64,000 nt of DNA from Lysobacter sp. (GCA_011526085.1 WYBC01000008.1:36724-100723); one strand, 5' to 3'; counted from the first letter of the stretch, positions 40,368-54,160 are shown. Notes: generated by a model from the letters alone, not told the origin. Numbers and translations: made by a program.

Positions 40368-40481
40368 GGTGGAACTCCTGGATTCGGTGTCGTGCGCGCG
40401 ATGGCACGAGCGCGCCGCGCGCGAAGGCGCGCGAAGGCGCGCGACGCATGCGAGGCGATGGGATGTCGATCGGGCGGGCGA

Positions 40482-40913
40482 TCAGCCCGCGAAGACCATC
40501 GTCGGCGGCCCGCGCGGGCCCAGGCCCATGCGATGCGCAGCGGTGACGCCGCGATCGGACGGCGAACGGAGATCGTCGGAGGACGACACGGACGCCGGAT
40601 GCGCCATCGGCGGCGGTGCCGGCAGATCGAGCGAGGCCAGCAGCGGACAATAGGCGCAGTCGTCGCCATGACCGGCCGGCGCGGGATCGCCCTGCGGTGC
40701 CCGCGGATCGGCGGACAGCACGTCCGCACGCGACGCAGGCACGTATTCGAGTCCCCGCACCGTGCACATCGCCAGCGCGACGTCGCTCTCCGCCTCCTGC
40801 GCGAACGCCTGCTGCAACCGCCCCACCGTCGGCAACAGCGACAGCAGCAGACTCGCGGCGAGCGCGAGCGCGAGCGCGGACAGCCATCGATGCGGGCGGC
40901 GGAAAGACCTCAT
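40482..40913 (-). CDS. DUF2946 family protein (copper-locus associated)
   Basis: A 143-residue exported protein, 114 bp upstream of the copper receptor gene. Residues 5-38 form a long signal or anchor (WLSALALALAASLLLSLLPTVG). The family mark is the cysteine pair in HGDDCAYCPLLASL, with a third cysteine at ALAMCTVRG and a His-containing C-terminus (GVTAAHRMGLGPRGPP). DUF2946 genes often flank oprC-type receptors; a metal-binding role is inferred, not proven. Start ATG 40913 is chosen because the frame upstream is low-complexity. Confidence 0.82.
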   Translation of the reverse strand: MRSFRRPHRWLSALALALAASLLLSLLPTVGRLQQAFAQEAESDVALAMCTVRGLEYVPASRADVLSADPRAPQGDPAPAGHGDDCAYCPLLASLDLPAPPPMAHPASVSSSDDLRSPSDRGVTAAHRMGLGPRGPPTMVFAG

Positions 40914-41054
40914 GCGGAAAATGTTAACAGCCGGGCCTCGTCCGGGACGTTGCGCGCGATCAATTCCGCAAGCCCGGCCGCATCCCTGCGCGAACCGCGC
41001 GGCGTGCCGTCGGCATGGACTCGACGGCGATGCGTCGACCGACACGTCGATCGA

Positions 41055-41912
41055 TCAGCGCGGCAGCAGGCGCACCCGCACGCCGTAGTGATCCGACGGC
41101 CATGCGCCGCTGGCATCGGCGCGATCAAGGATGATCCGCGCATCGTCGATGCGGAAAGCCTCGCGCGGGAAGAACACGTGATCGATGCGCAGCGGCGCAT
41201 GACCCGCATGGGTGTTGAGCGTGCTGCGTTCCGGCGCGTCGAGATCCTCCCCGGGATGCGCGGTGGCGTAGGCGTCGGCGAAGGCATCGACCAGCGGCTT
41301 CAGTTCGGGCGCGTCGGCGCGGGTGTTGAAGTCGCCGCCGATCAGCGCCGGCGCATCGCCGCGGGTGGCCACGACGAAGCCCAGCAGGTCCTCGACCTGC
41401 CGCGCGCGGATCGCGCCGCCTTCGGCGGTGTGGTGGAGATGAGTGACGTAGATCGAGATCCGGCGACCGCCGATGTCGGCGAGCACATGGCCGGCGTTGC
41501 GGTAATCGTCGAGCGGCGCGAGTTTGATCTCGTGCGTCGCCAGCGGCTCCGCGCGGGTGAGGATCGCGTTGCCGTAACGACGCGCGCGATCCGGCGGATC
41601 GACCGAGAAGAACCGGTACCGGTAACCGAGGCGTTCGGCGAGCGTCGCCGCCTGGTTCGGCAATCCGGCGTCCTGCAGCACTTCCTGCAGCAGGATCACG
41701 TCCGGCGACTGCGCCTGCAGTCCGGCGACGATCAGGTCCTGGCGATGCGGCCAGTCCTGTTTGTCGTGCCAGAGATTGAGAGTGACGACGGTCAGCGGCG
41801 CATCGGCGCGGGTCCCGCGATGACAGCCCGCCAGCAGCATGGCGAACAGCAGCGCCGCGATCGCCGACCGCAGGACGAGCGCAGCGACGATGCGAGTGCG
41901 GGTGGCTCGCAT
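41055..41912 (-). CDS. Endonuclease/exonuclease/phosphatase-family lipoprotein
   Basis: A 285-residue exported protein with lipobox LLAGC (C30). The EEP fold motifs are all visible: TLNLWHDKQDW, ILLQEVLQD (metal-binding Glu), YVTHLHHT, GGDFNTR and the final SDHYGVR (Asp-His pair). Such secreted enzymes may be nucleases or sphingomyelinase-like phosphodiesterases; the substrate cannot be assigned. It lies seven bases upstream of the nlpD stop, but reads in the same direction as nlpD, so it is probably the last gene of the surE-pcm-yqaA-nlpD transcript. Confidence 0.87.
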   Translation of the reverse strand: MRATRTRIVAALVLRSAIAALLFAMLLAGCHRGTRADAPLTVVTLNLWHDKQDWPHRQDLIVAGLQAQSPDVILLQEVLQDAGLPNQAATLAERLGYRYRFFSVDPPDRARRYGNAILTRAEPLATHEIKLAPLDDYRNAGHVLADIGGRRISIYVTHLHHTAEGGAIRARQVEDLLGFVVATRGDAPALIGGDFNTRADAPELKPLVDAFADAYATAHPGEDLDAPERSTLNTHAGHAPLRIDHVFFPREAFRIDDARIILDRADASGAWPSDHYGVRVRLLPR

Positions 41913-41919
41913 CGGAATG

Positions 41920-42780
41920 TCAGCGCTTCGGCAGCGCCTGCAGCGGATCCTGCGGCTTGCCGTTGAAACGTATTTCGAAGTGCAGCATGTCGCGCGAGGC
42001 GCCGCTGCGGCCCATCTCGGCGATCTGGTCGCCGGCCTTCACGCGCTGGCCTTCGTTGACCAGGCGCGCGCGGTTGTGGCCGTAGGCCGAGAGCCACTGT
42101 TCGTCGTGCTTGACGATGATCAGCTCGCCGTAGCCGACCAGTCCGGCGCCGGAATACACCACCACGCCGTCGGCCGCGGCGCGCACGGGAGCGCCGCTCT
42201 TGCCGGCGATGTCGATGCCCTGGCGGGTGGGATCGCCCGCGGCGAAGCGGCCGACCAGCGCGCCATCGGCCGGCCAGCGCCAGTCGAACGCGGCGGCGGC
42301 CGGCGGTGGGACGGGTTGAGACGGCACCGGTCGCGGCGTGGTCGCGGGCGGCGTCGTGGCAGGCGATGTCGTGGTCGACGGCGGTCGCGTGCCGGCCGGG
42401 GGGCGGGGCGTCGGCGCGGGTGTCGTGCCGGCGACGCGCGGCGGCGTCGGTCCCGCGGGTCGCGGCGGTTCCGGGCGACGCGCATCCGGCGGCGTCAGCC
42501 GCAGGCGCTGGCCCGGATGGATGGTGTACGGCGGCGGGATGCGGTTCCACATCGCCAGATCGAGCGGGCTGACGCCGTGCGTCGTGGCGATCCGGTAGAC
42601 GGTGTCGCCCTTGCGCACCAGCGCGGTCGATCCGGGCTTCGGCGGCGACACCGGACGCGCGGCCTGCGGCTTGCCGCGCGGCGCGGTCCGCACCACGGTG
42701 GTCTGCGCGCACGCCGCGAGCAGCGCCAGCATCAGCAGCGCCGCGAGCGCGCGCATCGCCGGAACGCGACGCCCGCTCAT
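41920..42780 (-). CDS. nlpD: NlpD-like lipoprotein, LysM plus degenerate LytM domain
   Basis: NlpD activates the amidase AmiC in cell separation. From ATG 42780 (overlapping the yqaA stop by ATGA) the product has 286 residues: lipobox LLAAC, a LysM domain (VRKGDTVYRIATTHGVSPLD), a Pro/Thr-rich linker, and a C-terminal M23/LytM domain. The zinc ligands are lost: TRQGIDIAG has Arg-Gln where active enzymes read H-x, and MLHFEIRFNG lacks the first His of HxH. This is the degenerate, activator form, as expected for NlpD. The usual order surE-pcm-nlpD-rpoS is kept, except for yqaA; rpoS does not follow. Confidence 0.93.
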   Translation of the reverse strand: MSGRRVPAMRALAALLMLALLAACAQTTVVRTAPRGKPQAARPVSPPKPGSTALVRKGDTVYRIATTHGVSPLDLAMWNRIPPPYTIHPGQRLRLTPPDARRPEPPRPAGPTPPRVAGTTPAPTPRPPAGTRPPSTTTSPATTPPATTPRPVPSQPVPPPAAAAFDWRWPADGALVGRFAAGDPTRQGIDIAGKSGAPVRAAADGVVVYSGAGLVGYGELIIVKHDEQWLSAYGHNRARLVNEGQRVKAGDQIAEMGRSGASRDMLHFEIRFNGKPQDPLQALPKR

Positions 42781-43391
42781 CCGGCCCACGCCCGGTAACC
42801 GAGATAGCAGCCGGCGACCAGCAGCACCGCGGATGCGCCCCAGCCGATCGGTTCGATGTAACGCTGCAGCGCGCGTTCTGCGCGCTCGCCGCCGAGGCGG
42901 ATCGCGATCGCGATCAGGTACACGCGCTTGCCGCGACCGATCGCCATCGCGGCGAGATACGGCACCCACGGCACGCCGACCACGCCCGAGGCCCAGGTGA
43001 AGACCTTCATCGGGATCGGCGCGAAACCGCCGGCGACCAGCAGCCAGAAGACCGCCCACGGCGACTCTTCCATCTTCGTGCGGACGGTGTCGATGCCGTG
43101 CTGGATGCCGTCCATCATGCCCAGCGCCTCGAACGCCGGCTTCATCAGTTCGAAGGCGTAATGGCCGAGCAGATAGCCGACGACCGCGCCGGCCATCGAT
43201 GCCGCGAGGCTGATCGTGGCGAACCACAGCGCGCGCTTCGGTTGCGACAGCGACATCGGCGCCAGCATCGCTTCCGGCGGCACCGGAAAAATGATCGCTT
43301 CGACGAAGCTCAATCCGGCGAGCAGGCGCGGCGCGTGCGGATGGCGCGACCAGACGATGGCGCGCTGGTACATCGGGGCGAAGATCTTCAT
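42777..43391 (-). CDS. yqaA: YqaA/DedA-family membrane protein
   Basis: A 204-residue inner-membrane protein of the SNARE-associated/DedA superfamily, members of which flip lipids or affect membrane energy. It shows SFVEAIIFPVPPEAMLAPMSL and FAPIPMKVFTWASGVVGVPW, the paired re-entrant segments with conserved P and G, and a final membrane segment (GWGASAVLLVAGCYLGYRAW). Thirteen bases separate it from pcm; it overlaps nlpD by four bases. Confidence 0.9.
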   Translation of the reverse strand: MKIFAPMYQRAIVWSRHPHAPRLLAGLSFVEAIIFPVPPEAMLAPMSLSQPKRALWFATISLAASMAGAVVGYLLGHYAFELMKPAFEALGMMDGIQHGIDTVRTKMEESPWAVFWLLVAGGFAPIPMKVFTWASGVVGVPWVPYLAAMAIGRGKRVYLIAIAIRLGGERAERALQRYIEPIGWGASAVLLVAGCYLGYRAWAG

Positions 43392-43404
43392 GCGGCGCGT
43401 CCGC

Positions 43405-44091
43405 TCATCCGTCGATCGCTCCCGACAGCAGCGGTACGAACACGACCGACGCCAGATCGCTGCGCTCGATCGTGCCGTCCGCGGCCTTGCGCAGTTTCAC
43501 CAGCGACTGCCCGCCGCTGCCGCCGACCGGGGCGATGAGCGTGCCGCCGGGCGCGAGCTGCGCGGTGAGCGCATCGACCAGCGCCGGCGCCGCGGCGGTG
43601 ACGACGATGGCGTCGAACGGACCGTTCTCCGCCCAGCCGATGCGGCCATCGTCGTGTTTGCTGCGGATGTTCAGGCCGAGGGTGCGGAAGCGCTTGCGCG
43701 CGGTGCGCAGCAGGTCGCCGATGCGCTCGACGGTATGCACTTCCAGCCCCAGCGCGGCCAGAATCGCGGCCTGGTAGCCGGAACCGGTGCCGACTTCCAG
43801 CACCTTCTTCGGCTGCGCGCCGTCCTCGAACAGCGCCTCGGTCATGCGCGCGACCACCCACGGCTGCGAAATCGTCTGGCCGTGGCCGATCGGCAGCGCA
43901 TTGTCCTCGTAGGCGCGTGCGGCCAGCGCTTCGTCCACGAACAGATGGCGCGGCACGGTGCGGATGGCATTAAGCACGTTCTCGTCGACGATGCCTTTCT
44001 CTCTGAGACGCTCGATCAGGCGATCGCGCACGCGCTGCGAGGTCATGCCCATGCCGATGGCCTCCGGCTGCAGGCGCATGCGCGCGGTCAT
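43405..44091 (-). CDS. pcm: Protein-L-isoaspartate O-methyltransferase
   Basis: Pcm repairs isoaspartyl residues in aged proteins. The 228-residue product, starting at ATG 44091 that overlaps the surE stop, contains [18 protein letters not shown], the SAM motif [16 protein letters not shown] and [12 protein letters not shown]. Located after surE, as in most gammaproteobacteria. Confidence 0.96.
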   Translation of the reverse strand: MTARMRLQPEAIGMGMTSQRVRDRLIERLREKGIVDENVLNAIRTVPRHLFVDEALAARAYEDNALPIGHGQTISQPWVVARMTEALFEDGAQPKKVLEVGTGSGYQAAILAALGLEVHTVERIGDLLRTARKRFRTLGLNIRSKHDDGRIGWAENGPFDAIVVTAAAPALVDALTAQLAPGGTLIAPVGGSGGQSLVKLRKAADGTIERSDLASVVFVPLLSGAIDG

Positions 44092-44912
44092 GCCGGGGCT
44101 CCCGGATCGCGCGGCGCGTCGTGCTGCGCATCGTGTTGCGCATTGTCCAGACCGGCGGCAAGGCCGCCGACCCAGCTCGCCACCTGTTCCAGCGCCTGAT
44201 AGCGGGTCAGGTCGACGTGGATCGGGGTGATCGAGATGAAACCGGTGCGCACCGCCTGGAAATCCGTGCCCGGGCCGGCGTCCTGCTCGGGACCGGCGGC
44301 ACCGATCCACCACCAGGTGCGGCCGCGCGGGTCTTCCTGCGCGGTGCAGGGTTCGGCGCGGTGGCGGTTGCCCAGCCGGGTGACCTCGAAGCCGCGGATC
44401 TCCGCCCACGGCAGGTCGGGCACGTTGACGTTGAGGATGGTGTCGGCCGGCAGCGGGTCGGCGCGCAGGCGGGCGACGATCTCCACCGCGGCGCGCGCGG
44501 CGGTTTCGTAGTGCAGGCCCTTGTGATCGGCGGTGACCAGCGACACCGCGACCGCGGGCAGGCCCAGGAAACGGCCTTCCATCGCCGCGGCGACGGTGCC
44601 GGAATAAATCACGTCGTCGCCGAGGTTGGCGGTGTTGTTGATCCCGGAGACCACGATGTCCGGCTCGTGCTCGAGCATGCCGGTGATGGCGACGTGGACG
44701 CAGTCGGTGGGCGTGCCGTGCACGCGCCAGGTGGTCTCGTCCTGACGGATGACCCGGATCGGCATGTCCAGGGTCAGCGAGTTGCTGGCGCCGGAGCGGT
44801 CGCGGTCCGGCGCGACCACCAGCACCTCGTGCCCGGCCGCACGCAGACCGGCGGCGAGGACGCGGATGCCGGGGGCGTCGACGCCGTCGTCGTTGCTGAC
44901 CAGGATGCGCAT
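44088..44912 (-). CDS. surE: 5'/3'-nucleotidase SurE
   Basis: SurE is a stress-survival nucleotide phosphatase. From ATG 44912 the product has 274 residues: [16 protein letters not shown] (metal-binding DD), [34 protein letters not shown] and ITPIHVDLT. It ends with a species-specific hydrophilic tail ([15 protein letters not shown]) not found in E. coli SurE. First gene of surE-pcm-yqaA-nlpD, divergent from the Smr gene over 111 bp. Confidence 0.96.
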   Translation of the reverse strand: MRILVSNDDGVDAPGIRVLAAGLRAAGHEVLVVAPDRDRSGASNSLTLDMPIRVIRQDETTWRVHGTPTDCVHVAITGMLEHEPDIVVSGINNTANLGDDVIYSGTVAAAMEGRFLGLPAVAVSLVTADHKGLHYETAARAAVEIVARLRADPLPADTILNVNVPDLPWAEIRGFEVTRLGNRHRAEPCTAQEDPRGRTWWWIGAAGPEQDAGPGTDFQAVRTGFISITPIHVDLTRYQALEQVASWVGGLAAGLDNAQHDAQHDAPRDPGAPA

Positions 44913-45023
44913 GGAGTCGGAATCGTCGCCATCGGAGGGAGATGCCCCGAATGATACCGGATGCACCGGACCAGCTCGCGCACGCATGCGCCGCACCCGC
45001 CCGCCCTGCTAACCTCGACGGCG

Positions 45024-45581
45024 ATGAAACCGCGCAAAGACCCGCCTGCAGCGCCCCTGCCCGAGGACGACGACGCCGCGCTGTTCCGCGCCGCGATCGG
45101 CCCGGTGCGAGAACTGCCGGCGGCGGAAACCGGGCCGCAGAAACCCAGGCCGAAGCCGGCCGCGCGGATGCGCGACCTCGACGAAGACGATGCCCGCAGC
45201 GAGTTCCGGCGCGCGCTGGACGCCAGCCCGCTGCTGGCCGGCGACACCCTGAGCTACCGCCGCGACGAGGTGCCGCAGCGGGTGCTGCAGCGGCTGGCGC
45301 GCGGCCACTACGCCGCGCAGGACGAACTGGATCTGCACCACGTCGACGCGGCGACCGCCGAGGCCATGCTGCGGCGGTTCCTGAAGGAAGCGCGCGATGC
45401 GGGCGCCGGCTGCGTGCGGGTGATCCACGGCAAGGGCCTGAACTCGCCGGACGGGGTGCCGACGATCAAGAATCTGGTCGACCGCGTCCTGCGTCAGCGC
45501 AGCGATGTGCTGGCGTTCCATTCCGCGCCGGCGGCCGCGGGCGGCACCGGTGCGGTGCTGGTGCTGATCACCGACCGCTGA
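45024..45581 (+). CDS. smrA: Smr-domain protein (SmrA/SmrB-like)
   Basis: A 185-residue protein with a disordered N-terminus and a C-terminal Smr domain (about 100-185): [31 protein letters not shown] (HGKG loop) and [21 protein letters not shown]. Smr proteins nick DNA or cut mRNA on collided ribosomes (SmrB). The D-L-H and HGxG residues needed for activity are present. Start ATG 45024 gives [11 protein letters not shown]. Stand-alone transcript ending in a hairpin. Confidence 0.9.
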   Translation: MKPRKDPPAAPLPEDDDAALFRAAIGPVRELPAAETGPQKPRPKPAARMRDLDEDDARSEFRRALDASPLLAGDTLSYRRDEVPQRVLQRLARGHYAAQDELDLHHVDAATAEAMLRRFLKEARDAGAGCVRVIHGKGLNSPDGVPTIKNLVDRVLRQRSDVLAFHSAPAAAGGTGAVLVLITDR

Positions 45582-45587
45582 GCGCCG

Positions 45588-45607
45588 CCCGATCCCGCAG
45601 GATCGGG
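45588..45607. terminator. Bidirectional hairpin between smrA and a small lipoprotein gene
   Basis: CCCGATCC, loop CGCA, GGATCGGG: a perfect 8-bp stem seven bases after the smrA stop and 20 bases before the stop of the convergent lipoprotein gene. Confidence 0.6.
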
Positions 45608-45626
45608 GGCACGGGATCTCGCGTGA

Positions 45627-45899
45627 TCAGTCGTGATCGATCGGCACGTCGACGTGCCGCTTCACCGGCTTGTTGACCCAGCGCACGATGATGCCGCGGC
45701 GGCGGGCCATGCTCTCGACATAGGCCACGTATCTCGCATCCTCTTCGATCCGCGGCTGGTAGGTCGTGGCGGCCTGCGCCGGAGCGGTCTGGATGCGGGC
45801 GGGCGGCGAAGTCGCCGCGGATTCGTCCATGGTCCTGCACCCCGGCAGGGACACGGCGGCGACGGCCAACACGAGCGGCAGGAAGCGTCTTGCGTTCAT
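45627..45899 (-). CDS. Small hypothetical lipoprotein
   Basis: A 90-residue exported lipoprotein, start ATG 45899 with GGAGG six bases upstream. Signal segment RFLPLVLAVAAVSLPGC with C21 lipidated. The mature part ends in a short basic-acidic domain (EEDARYVAYVESMARRRGII; VRWVNKPVKRHVDVPIDHD). No known family. It is monocistronic between the Smr gene and truD. Confidence 0.75.
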   Translation of the reverse strand: MNARRFLPLVLAVAAVSLPGCRTMDESAATSPPARIQTAPAQAATTYQPRIEEDARYVAYVESMARRRGIIVRWVNKPVKRHVDVPIDHD

Positions 45900-46016
45900 C
45901 TGAAACCTCCGGAGCGACGGCGGTTCACGCGCGCCCGGCGACCGCAGGGCGCTCACCACGGCTTATACGCCTGCACCGGGAATCCGGCGGTGCGCGGCTT
46001 GCGTTTCCGACGAACG

Positions 46017-46044
46017 GCACCTGATCGGCAGCACCTGATCGGCA
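46017..46044. repeat. 14-bp direct repeat upstream of the small lipoprotein gene
   Basis: GCACCTGATCGGCA occurs twice in tandem (46017-46030, 46031-46044), followed by GATCAGG, which is complementary to the repeat's CCTGATC. It lies about 120 bp upstream of the lipoprotein start and 32 bp beyond the truD stop, so it could be regulatory or a terminator stem. Confidence 0.6.
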
Positions 46045-46075
46045 GATCAGGATCGGCGGTGACGAAGCGGCCTGT

Positions 46076-47113
46076 TCAGCCGTAGGCCGCGTCCACGACC
46101 TCGCCCAGCTCGGCAAGCACGGTGGTGGCGTAACAGCCCGCCGGCAGCTCGAACCGCAGGCACAGCGCATCCGCCTCCCGCCACTCCCAGGCCAACGCCC
46201 GCGGCCGCAGGCGCAGCGCGCGCCGTTCCTGCTCCAGGCCGGCGCGCTCCAGACCGGCGCGCAGGGCCTGCACGCCGGGCTCGTCCAGCACCGCGAGTTC
46301 GAGCGCGCGCGCTTCGCCCTGGCTGCGCGATTCGCCGCGTCCCCACAGCGGCCCGCTGGGATGGATGTCGAAACGCGCCAGACGCTCGGCCAGCGTGTCG
46401 TTCCAGGGCTCCGGGCCGAACACGCTGCGGCTGCCGTCGAGCATCCAGACCTCGCCGTCGAGGCCGCGGTCCCAGTCGCCGCGGCGCACGCGTTCGGCCA
46501 GCACCCGGTTGAACAGCTCCGAACGCGCGGCCGAGAGCAGATGCGTGCGCTCCTCGCGCGGCACGCGGCGGCCGGCGAACATCGCCAGCGCCTTGCCGAC
46601 GTTGTCGCCGCCGCGGCCGAAGCGCTGCTCGCCGAAGTAGTTCGGCACGCCGCGCGCGGCGATCGCGCGCAGGCGTTCGTCGATCGCACCGGCATCGCCG
46701 GCGACCCCGCGCAGGGTCAGCGCGAAGCGATTGCCGGCCAGCGCGCCGCGCGGCAATTTGCGCGCGTGCCATGCATGGGCGAGCACGCGCAGATCGTCCG
46801 ATTGAAGCGCCGCGATGTCGGGCGCGATCTTCTTCGGAATCCAGACGCTGAAGCGCTGTCGGGTCAACGCGTGACGGTCCTTCAGCCCGGCATAGCCGAT
46901 CGCCGATTCCGCGACGCCGGCCCATTGCGCGATCCGCTTCGCGGCGAACGCGGTGTTCATGCCGCGCTTCTCGATCGTCAACAGCAGATGCTCGCCCGCG
47001 CCGCTGGCCTCGAACGCATCGATCTCGTCGACGACGAAATCCTCCGGCGCGCTGCGGATGCGCGCGGACAGCACCGCCTCGCCATGGGCGCGCGCCGATG
47101 CGCTGTCGCTCAT
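46076..47113 (-). CDS. truD: tRNA pseudouridine(13) synthase TruD
   Basis: TruD makes pseudouridine 13 in tRNA-Glu. The 345-residue product (start ATG 47113, overlapping the ispF stop) has the family signature [13 protein letters not shown] with the catalytic Asp, [18 protein letters not shown], and the TRUD insertion domain. Found with ispD-ispF as in E. coli ispD-ispF-truD-surE. Confidence 0.96.
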   Translation of the reverse strand: MSDSASARAHGEAVLSARIRSAPEDFVVDEIDAFEASGAGEHLLLTIEKRGMNTAFAAKRIAQWAGVAESAIGYAGLKDRHALTRQRFSVWIPKKIAPDIAALQSDDLRVLAHAWHARKLPRGALAGNRFALTLRGVAGDAGAIDERLRAIAARGVPNYFGEQRFGRGGDNVGKALAMFAGRRVPREERTHLLSAARSELFNRVLAERVRRGDWDRGLDGEVWMLDGSRSVFGPEPWNDTLAERLARFDIHPSGPLWGRGESRSQGEARALELAVLDEPGVQALRAGLERAGLEQERRALRLRPRALAWEWREADALCLRFELPAGCYATTVLAELGEVVDAAYG

Positions 47114-47595
47114 GCGTGGACCAGCAGGCAGACGGCCTGCGCGGCGATGCCTTCGCCGCGGCCGGTGAAGCCGAGCTTCTCGGTGGTGGTGGCCTTCACG
47201 CTCACCGCATCCAGGGCGATGCCGAGATCCTCCGCGATCACGTGACGCATCGCTTCGGCATGCGGCCCGACCTTCGGCCGCTCGCAGATCACGGTGAGAT
47301 CGACGTTGCCCGCCTTCCAGCCCAGTTCGCGGATGAGGCGATCGCAGTGGCGCAGGAACGCGCGGCTGTCGGCGCCCTTCCACTGCGGATCGCTCGGCGG
47401 GAAATGGGTCCCGATATCGCCCAGCGCCAGCGCGCCCAACAGCGCGTCGCAGAGCGCGTGCAGGGCCACGTCGCCGTCGCTGTGGGCGACGATGCCGCGA
47501 TCGTGCGGCACGCGCACGCCACCGAGCATCACGTGGTCGCCATCGCCGAAGGCGTGGACGTCGAAACCCTGGCCGATGCGGATCTCGGCGGTCAT
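47110..47595 (-). CDS. ispF: 2-C-methyl-D-erythritol 2,4-cyclodiphosphate synthase
   Basis: IspF closes the cyclodiphosphate ring in the MEP isoprenoid route. The 161-residue product has [14 protein letters not shown] (zinc Asp-His), [19 protein letters not shown] and the closing [20 protein letters not shown]. Overlaps truD downstream and the unknown exported-protein gene upstream by ATGA in each case. Confidence 0.97.
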   Translation of the reverse strand: MTAEIRIGQGFDVHAFGDGDHVMLGGVRVPHDRGIVAHSDGDVALHALCDALLGALALGDIGTHFPPSDPQWKGADSRAFLRHCDRLIRELGWKAGNVDLTVICERPKVGPHAEAMRHVIAEDLGIALDAVSVKATTTEKLGFTGRGEGIAAQAVCLLVHA

Positions 47596-48122
47596 GGCGC
47601 GATCAGCGCGATCAGGATGCGCTGCATGTCGAGGTGCTTCAGCAGGCCCGCTCCGCTGGACATGACCTGCGGGTTCTGCAGCATGTCGGTGGCGGCGGAC
47701 GTGCCCAGCGCCTGGAAACTCCTGCCGATCGCATCGGTGCCGGATTGCTTCACCGCGGCGCGCAGCGGCGCCGCGCATTGTTCGGCGAGCAGCTTCTCGA
47801 ACACGCCGGCCGCGGCCCGATCGATGACCAGACGCTGCGCGGCATCGATCTGCGTCATCGAGGCGATGTCGGGATGCTGGGCGATGACCGCGAACACCCA
47901 TTTCACCAGGATGCGCTTGTCCTCGGGCGACGAGGATTCGACCAGGCATTTCGTCAGCGCGTCCTGCGCGCGGACGGTCGGCACGGCCTTCGGCGCTGCC
48001 GGCGCGACGCGGGCCGGCGCGGGCGTTGCGGCCTGCGGCTGCGCGGCGGATACGGGAGCGGGCATCATCGACGCCAGCGCGGCCAGCGACAGCATCGCCG
48101 TCAACATCACAGTCTTCATCAT
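47592..48122 (-). CDS. Hypothetical exported protein between ispD and ispF
   Basis: A 176-residue product with a signal peptide ([21 protein letters not shown]). After a Pro/Ala-rich linker comes a helical domain with two cysteines ([35 protein letters not shown]) about 60 residues apart. AAGGGAG precedes a double ATG at 48122/48119. The stop overlaps the ispF start, so it is co-translated with isoprenoid genes. I recognise no family. Being inserted between ispD and ispF, which are usually adjacent or fused, is notable. Confidence 0.75.
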   Translation of the reverse strand: MMKTVMLTAMLSLAALASMMPAPVSAAQPQAATPAPARVAPAAPKAVPTVRAQDALTKCLVESSSPEDKRILVKWVFAVIAQHPDIASMTQIDAAQRLVIDRAAAGVFEKLLAEQCAAPLRAAVKQSGTDAIGRSFQALGTSAATDMLQNPQVMSSGAGLLKHLDMQRILIALIAP

Positions 48123-48144
48123 TCTCCCTTGCGTCGTCGCGGCA

Positions 48145-48834
48145 TCAGCGATGGCGTTGCGAAAGCACGAACTCGAACCGCGCCAGATCGGCCGGCGTGG
48201 TGATCTTGAAATTGTCCTCGCGGCCTTCCACCAGCAGCGGGCGCAGGCCCTGCCGTTCCATCGCCATCGATTCGTCGGTGATGGCCACGCCCGCGGCCTG
48301 CGCTGCGGCGAGCGCGCGGCTCAGCTGCATCCGCCGGAACAATTGCGGCGTGTACGCGCGCCAGAGCCGCTCGCGCGGCTCGGTGCGATCGATGCCGCCG
48401 TCGTCGCCGGCGCGTTTCAGGGTGTCGCGCACCGGCGCGGCGAGGATCGCCCCCACCGGGTCGCCGCAGCCCAGATCGAGCAGGCGATCCAGATCGGCAT
48501 GCGCGAGATTCGGCCGCGCGGCATCGTGGACAAGGACGAATTCGTCCGCGCGCACGTTGTCGGGCAAGGCGTCCAGGCCGGCCAGCACCGAATCGGCGCG
48601 CTCGGCACCGCCGCTGCAGGTCAGCACGGGTTTGCCGGCCACCGCATCCATGCCGCGCCAGAAGCGATCGTTCTCCGCGATCACCACCATCACGCCATGG
48701 ACCGAAGGATGCGACAGCAGCGCATCGAGGGTGTAGGCGATCAGCGGCCGCCCGCCCACTTCGAGATACTGCTTGGGCAATTCGCCGCCGAAGCGGGCGC
48801 CACGTCCGGCCGCGGGCACCACCGCCCAGGTCAT
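48145..48834 (-). CDS. ispD: 2-C-methyl-D-erythritol 4-phosphate cytidylyltransferase
   Basis: IspD couples CTP to MEP. The 229-residue product has the nucleotide-binding [44 protein letters not shown] and [13 protein letters not shown]. Overlaps the ftsB stop by ATGA at its start. Length normal. Confidence 0.97.
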   Translation of the reverse strand: MTWAVVPAAGRGARFGGELPKQYLEVGGRPLIAYTLDALLSHPSVHGVMVVIAENDRFWRGMDAVAGKPVLTCSGGAERADSVLAGLDALPDNVRADEFVLVHDAARPNLAHADLDRLLDLGCGDPVGAILAAPVRDTLKRAGDDGGIDRTEPRERLWRAYTPQLFRRMQLSRALAAAQAAGVAITDESMAMERQGLRPLLVEGREDNFKITTPADLARFEFVLSQRHR

Positions 48835-49178
48835 GGCGCCTCGTCCCCATCGATGGCGGCATCGACGGCAGCGTCGACCGGCGCCGGCGGTTCGACCACG
48901 CGGTAGAAGGTCTCGCCGGGCTTGATCATGCCCAGCTCGCTGCGCGCGCGCTCTTCGGCCGCGGCCTCCCCGGACTTGAGGTTTTCGACTTCAGCCGCGA
49001 GCTGGTCGTTGCGCTGGCGCAGCCCGCGGTTCTCGACCGCCTGCCGTTCGACCTTGGTCTGCAGCGCGCCGGTGGCGGACGCGCCGCCTTCGCCGAACCA
49101 CAACCGATACTGCAGCCACGCCAGCAGCACGAGAAGCAGCATCGCGAGGATGCGCAGCGGGCGGAGACCTTCGGTCAT
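48831..49178 (-). CDS. ftsB: Cell division protein FtsB
   Basis: FtsB joins FtsL and FtsQ in the divisome. The 115-residue product has one N-terminal membrane segment ([19 protein letters not shown]) and a periplasmic coiled coil ([40 protein letters not shown]) followed by the conserved [16 protein letters not shown]. Located between eno and ispD, the standard order eno-ftsB-ispD. Confidence 0.95.
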   Translation of the reverse strand: MTEGLRPLRILAMLLLVLLAWLQYRLWFGEGGASATGALQTKVERQAVENRGLRQRNDQLAAEVENLKSGEAAAEERARSELGMIKPGETFYRVVEPPAPVDAAVDAAIDGDEAP

Positions 49179-49188
49179 CGTGCCGGCA

Positions 49189-51189
<2,001 letters not shown>

Positions 51190-51197
<8 letters not shown>

Positions 51198-52023
51198 CGG
51201 CTTCGAGGAATCCATTGCGCTTGGTCACCGCATCCAGCGCCTGCAGCGTTTCCAGCAGGGCGCGCATTTTCGGCAGCGGCCACGCATTGGGGCCGTCGCT
51301 CAGCGCCTTGGCCGGATCGGGATGGGTTTCCATGAACAGGCCGGCGATGCCGACGGCGGTGGCCGCGCGCGCCAGCACCGGCACGAATTCGCGCTGGCCG
51401 CCGCTGCTGCTGCCCTGCCCGCCCGGCAACTGCACCGAATGGGTGGCGTCGAACACCACCGGGCAACCGGTGTCGCGCATCACCGCGAGGCTGCGCATGT
51501 CGCTGACCAGATTGTTGTAGCCGAAGCTGGCGCCGCGTTCGCAGACCATGATGTCGTGGTTGCCGGTCGACTTCGCCTTCTCGACCACGGGCTTCATGTC
51601 CCAGGGCGAGAGGAACTGGCCCTTCTTGATGTTCACCGGTTTGCCGGCGGCGCAGACCTTTCTGATGAAATCGGTCTGACGCACGAGGAACGCCGGCGTC
51701 TGCAGCACATCGACCACGCTCGCCACTTCGTCCATCGGCGTATATTCGTGCACGTCGGTGAGCACCGGCACGCCGATCTGGCGCTTCACTTCCGCCAGCA
51801 CGCGCAGACCTTCCTCCATGCCCGGGCCGCGGAAACTGGTGCCCGAGGTGCGATTGGCCTTGTCGAAGCTGGACTTGAAAATGAAGGGAATGCCGAGCGC
51901 GGAGGTGATCTCCTTCAGTTGCCCGGCGACATCGAGCTGCAACTGCTCCGACTCGATCACGCAGGGGCCGGCGATCAGGAAAAAAGGCCGGTCGAGACCG
52001 ACTTCGAAACCGCAGAGTTTCAT
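51190..52023 (-). CDS. kdsA: 3-deoxy-8-phosphooctulonate (KDO 8-P) synthase
   Basis: KdsA condenses arabinose 5-phosphate and PEP for lipopolysaccharide. The 277-residue product opens [20 protein letters not shown], with [51 protein letters not shown] and [11 protein letters not shown]. Starts at 52023, overlapping the stop of the small membrane-protein gene. Lies between pyrG and eno as in E. coli relatives. Confidence 0.97.
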
Positions 52024-52328
52024 TGTGCGACAGGCCCCCGTTGCAACATGGAATAGGACAGCAGCGCGGCGCCGGCGAGCGCGCCGAGGCCGATCAGCAG
52101 ATAACGCAGCAGCCAGCGCGCCGACCGGCCATGACGGATGAGATAACACCAGCCGATCACCGGCACCACCATCGCCAGCACCGCGAAGCGCTCGCGACCC
52201 CGTTCGCGCGCGAGACCGGTGGCGCTGACGGTGGCGGCCACGGCGACGAAGAACAGCATGGAGATCGCGATCGCCAGCAGCGTCACGAACGACAGCGCCA
52301 TCAGGGCCGAGACCGTCGCGTCGCTCAC
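52020..52328 (-). CDS. Small hypothetical membrane protein
   Basis: A 102-residue protein with three hydrophobic segments ([20 protein letters not shown] and on to 32; [34 protein letters not shown]). It overlaps kdsA by four bases (ATGA) and follows pyrG by 31 bp, so it belongs to the pyrG-kdsA-eno transcript. No family recognised. Confidence 0.75.
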   Translation of the reverse strand: MSDATVSALMALSFVTLLAIAISMLFFVAVAATVSATGLARERGRERFAVLAMVVPVIGWCYLIRHGRSARWLLRYLLIGLGALAGAALLSYSMLQRGPVAQ

Positions 52329-52359
52329 CGCCCTGCGCTCCCCGGCGTCGCCGCAGTCG

Positions 52360-54093
<1,734 letters not shown>

Positions 54094-54160
54094 CTACCGG
54101 GAAGCGGCGGTCGCGGCGACCCCCAGCGACGCAAGCGATTGATTTTCCGGGAAAGAAAAA

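Noticed and set aside
38187..41966. A 1259-codon rightward frame
   Set aside because: It lies antisense to the copper receptor and two further genes; composition is biased and no motif is visible.
41920..42780. Active M23 peptidase
   Set aside because: Zinc ligands are replaced, so NlpD-type activator is the better call.
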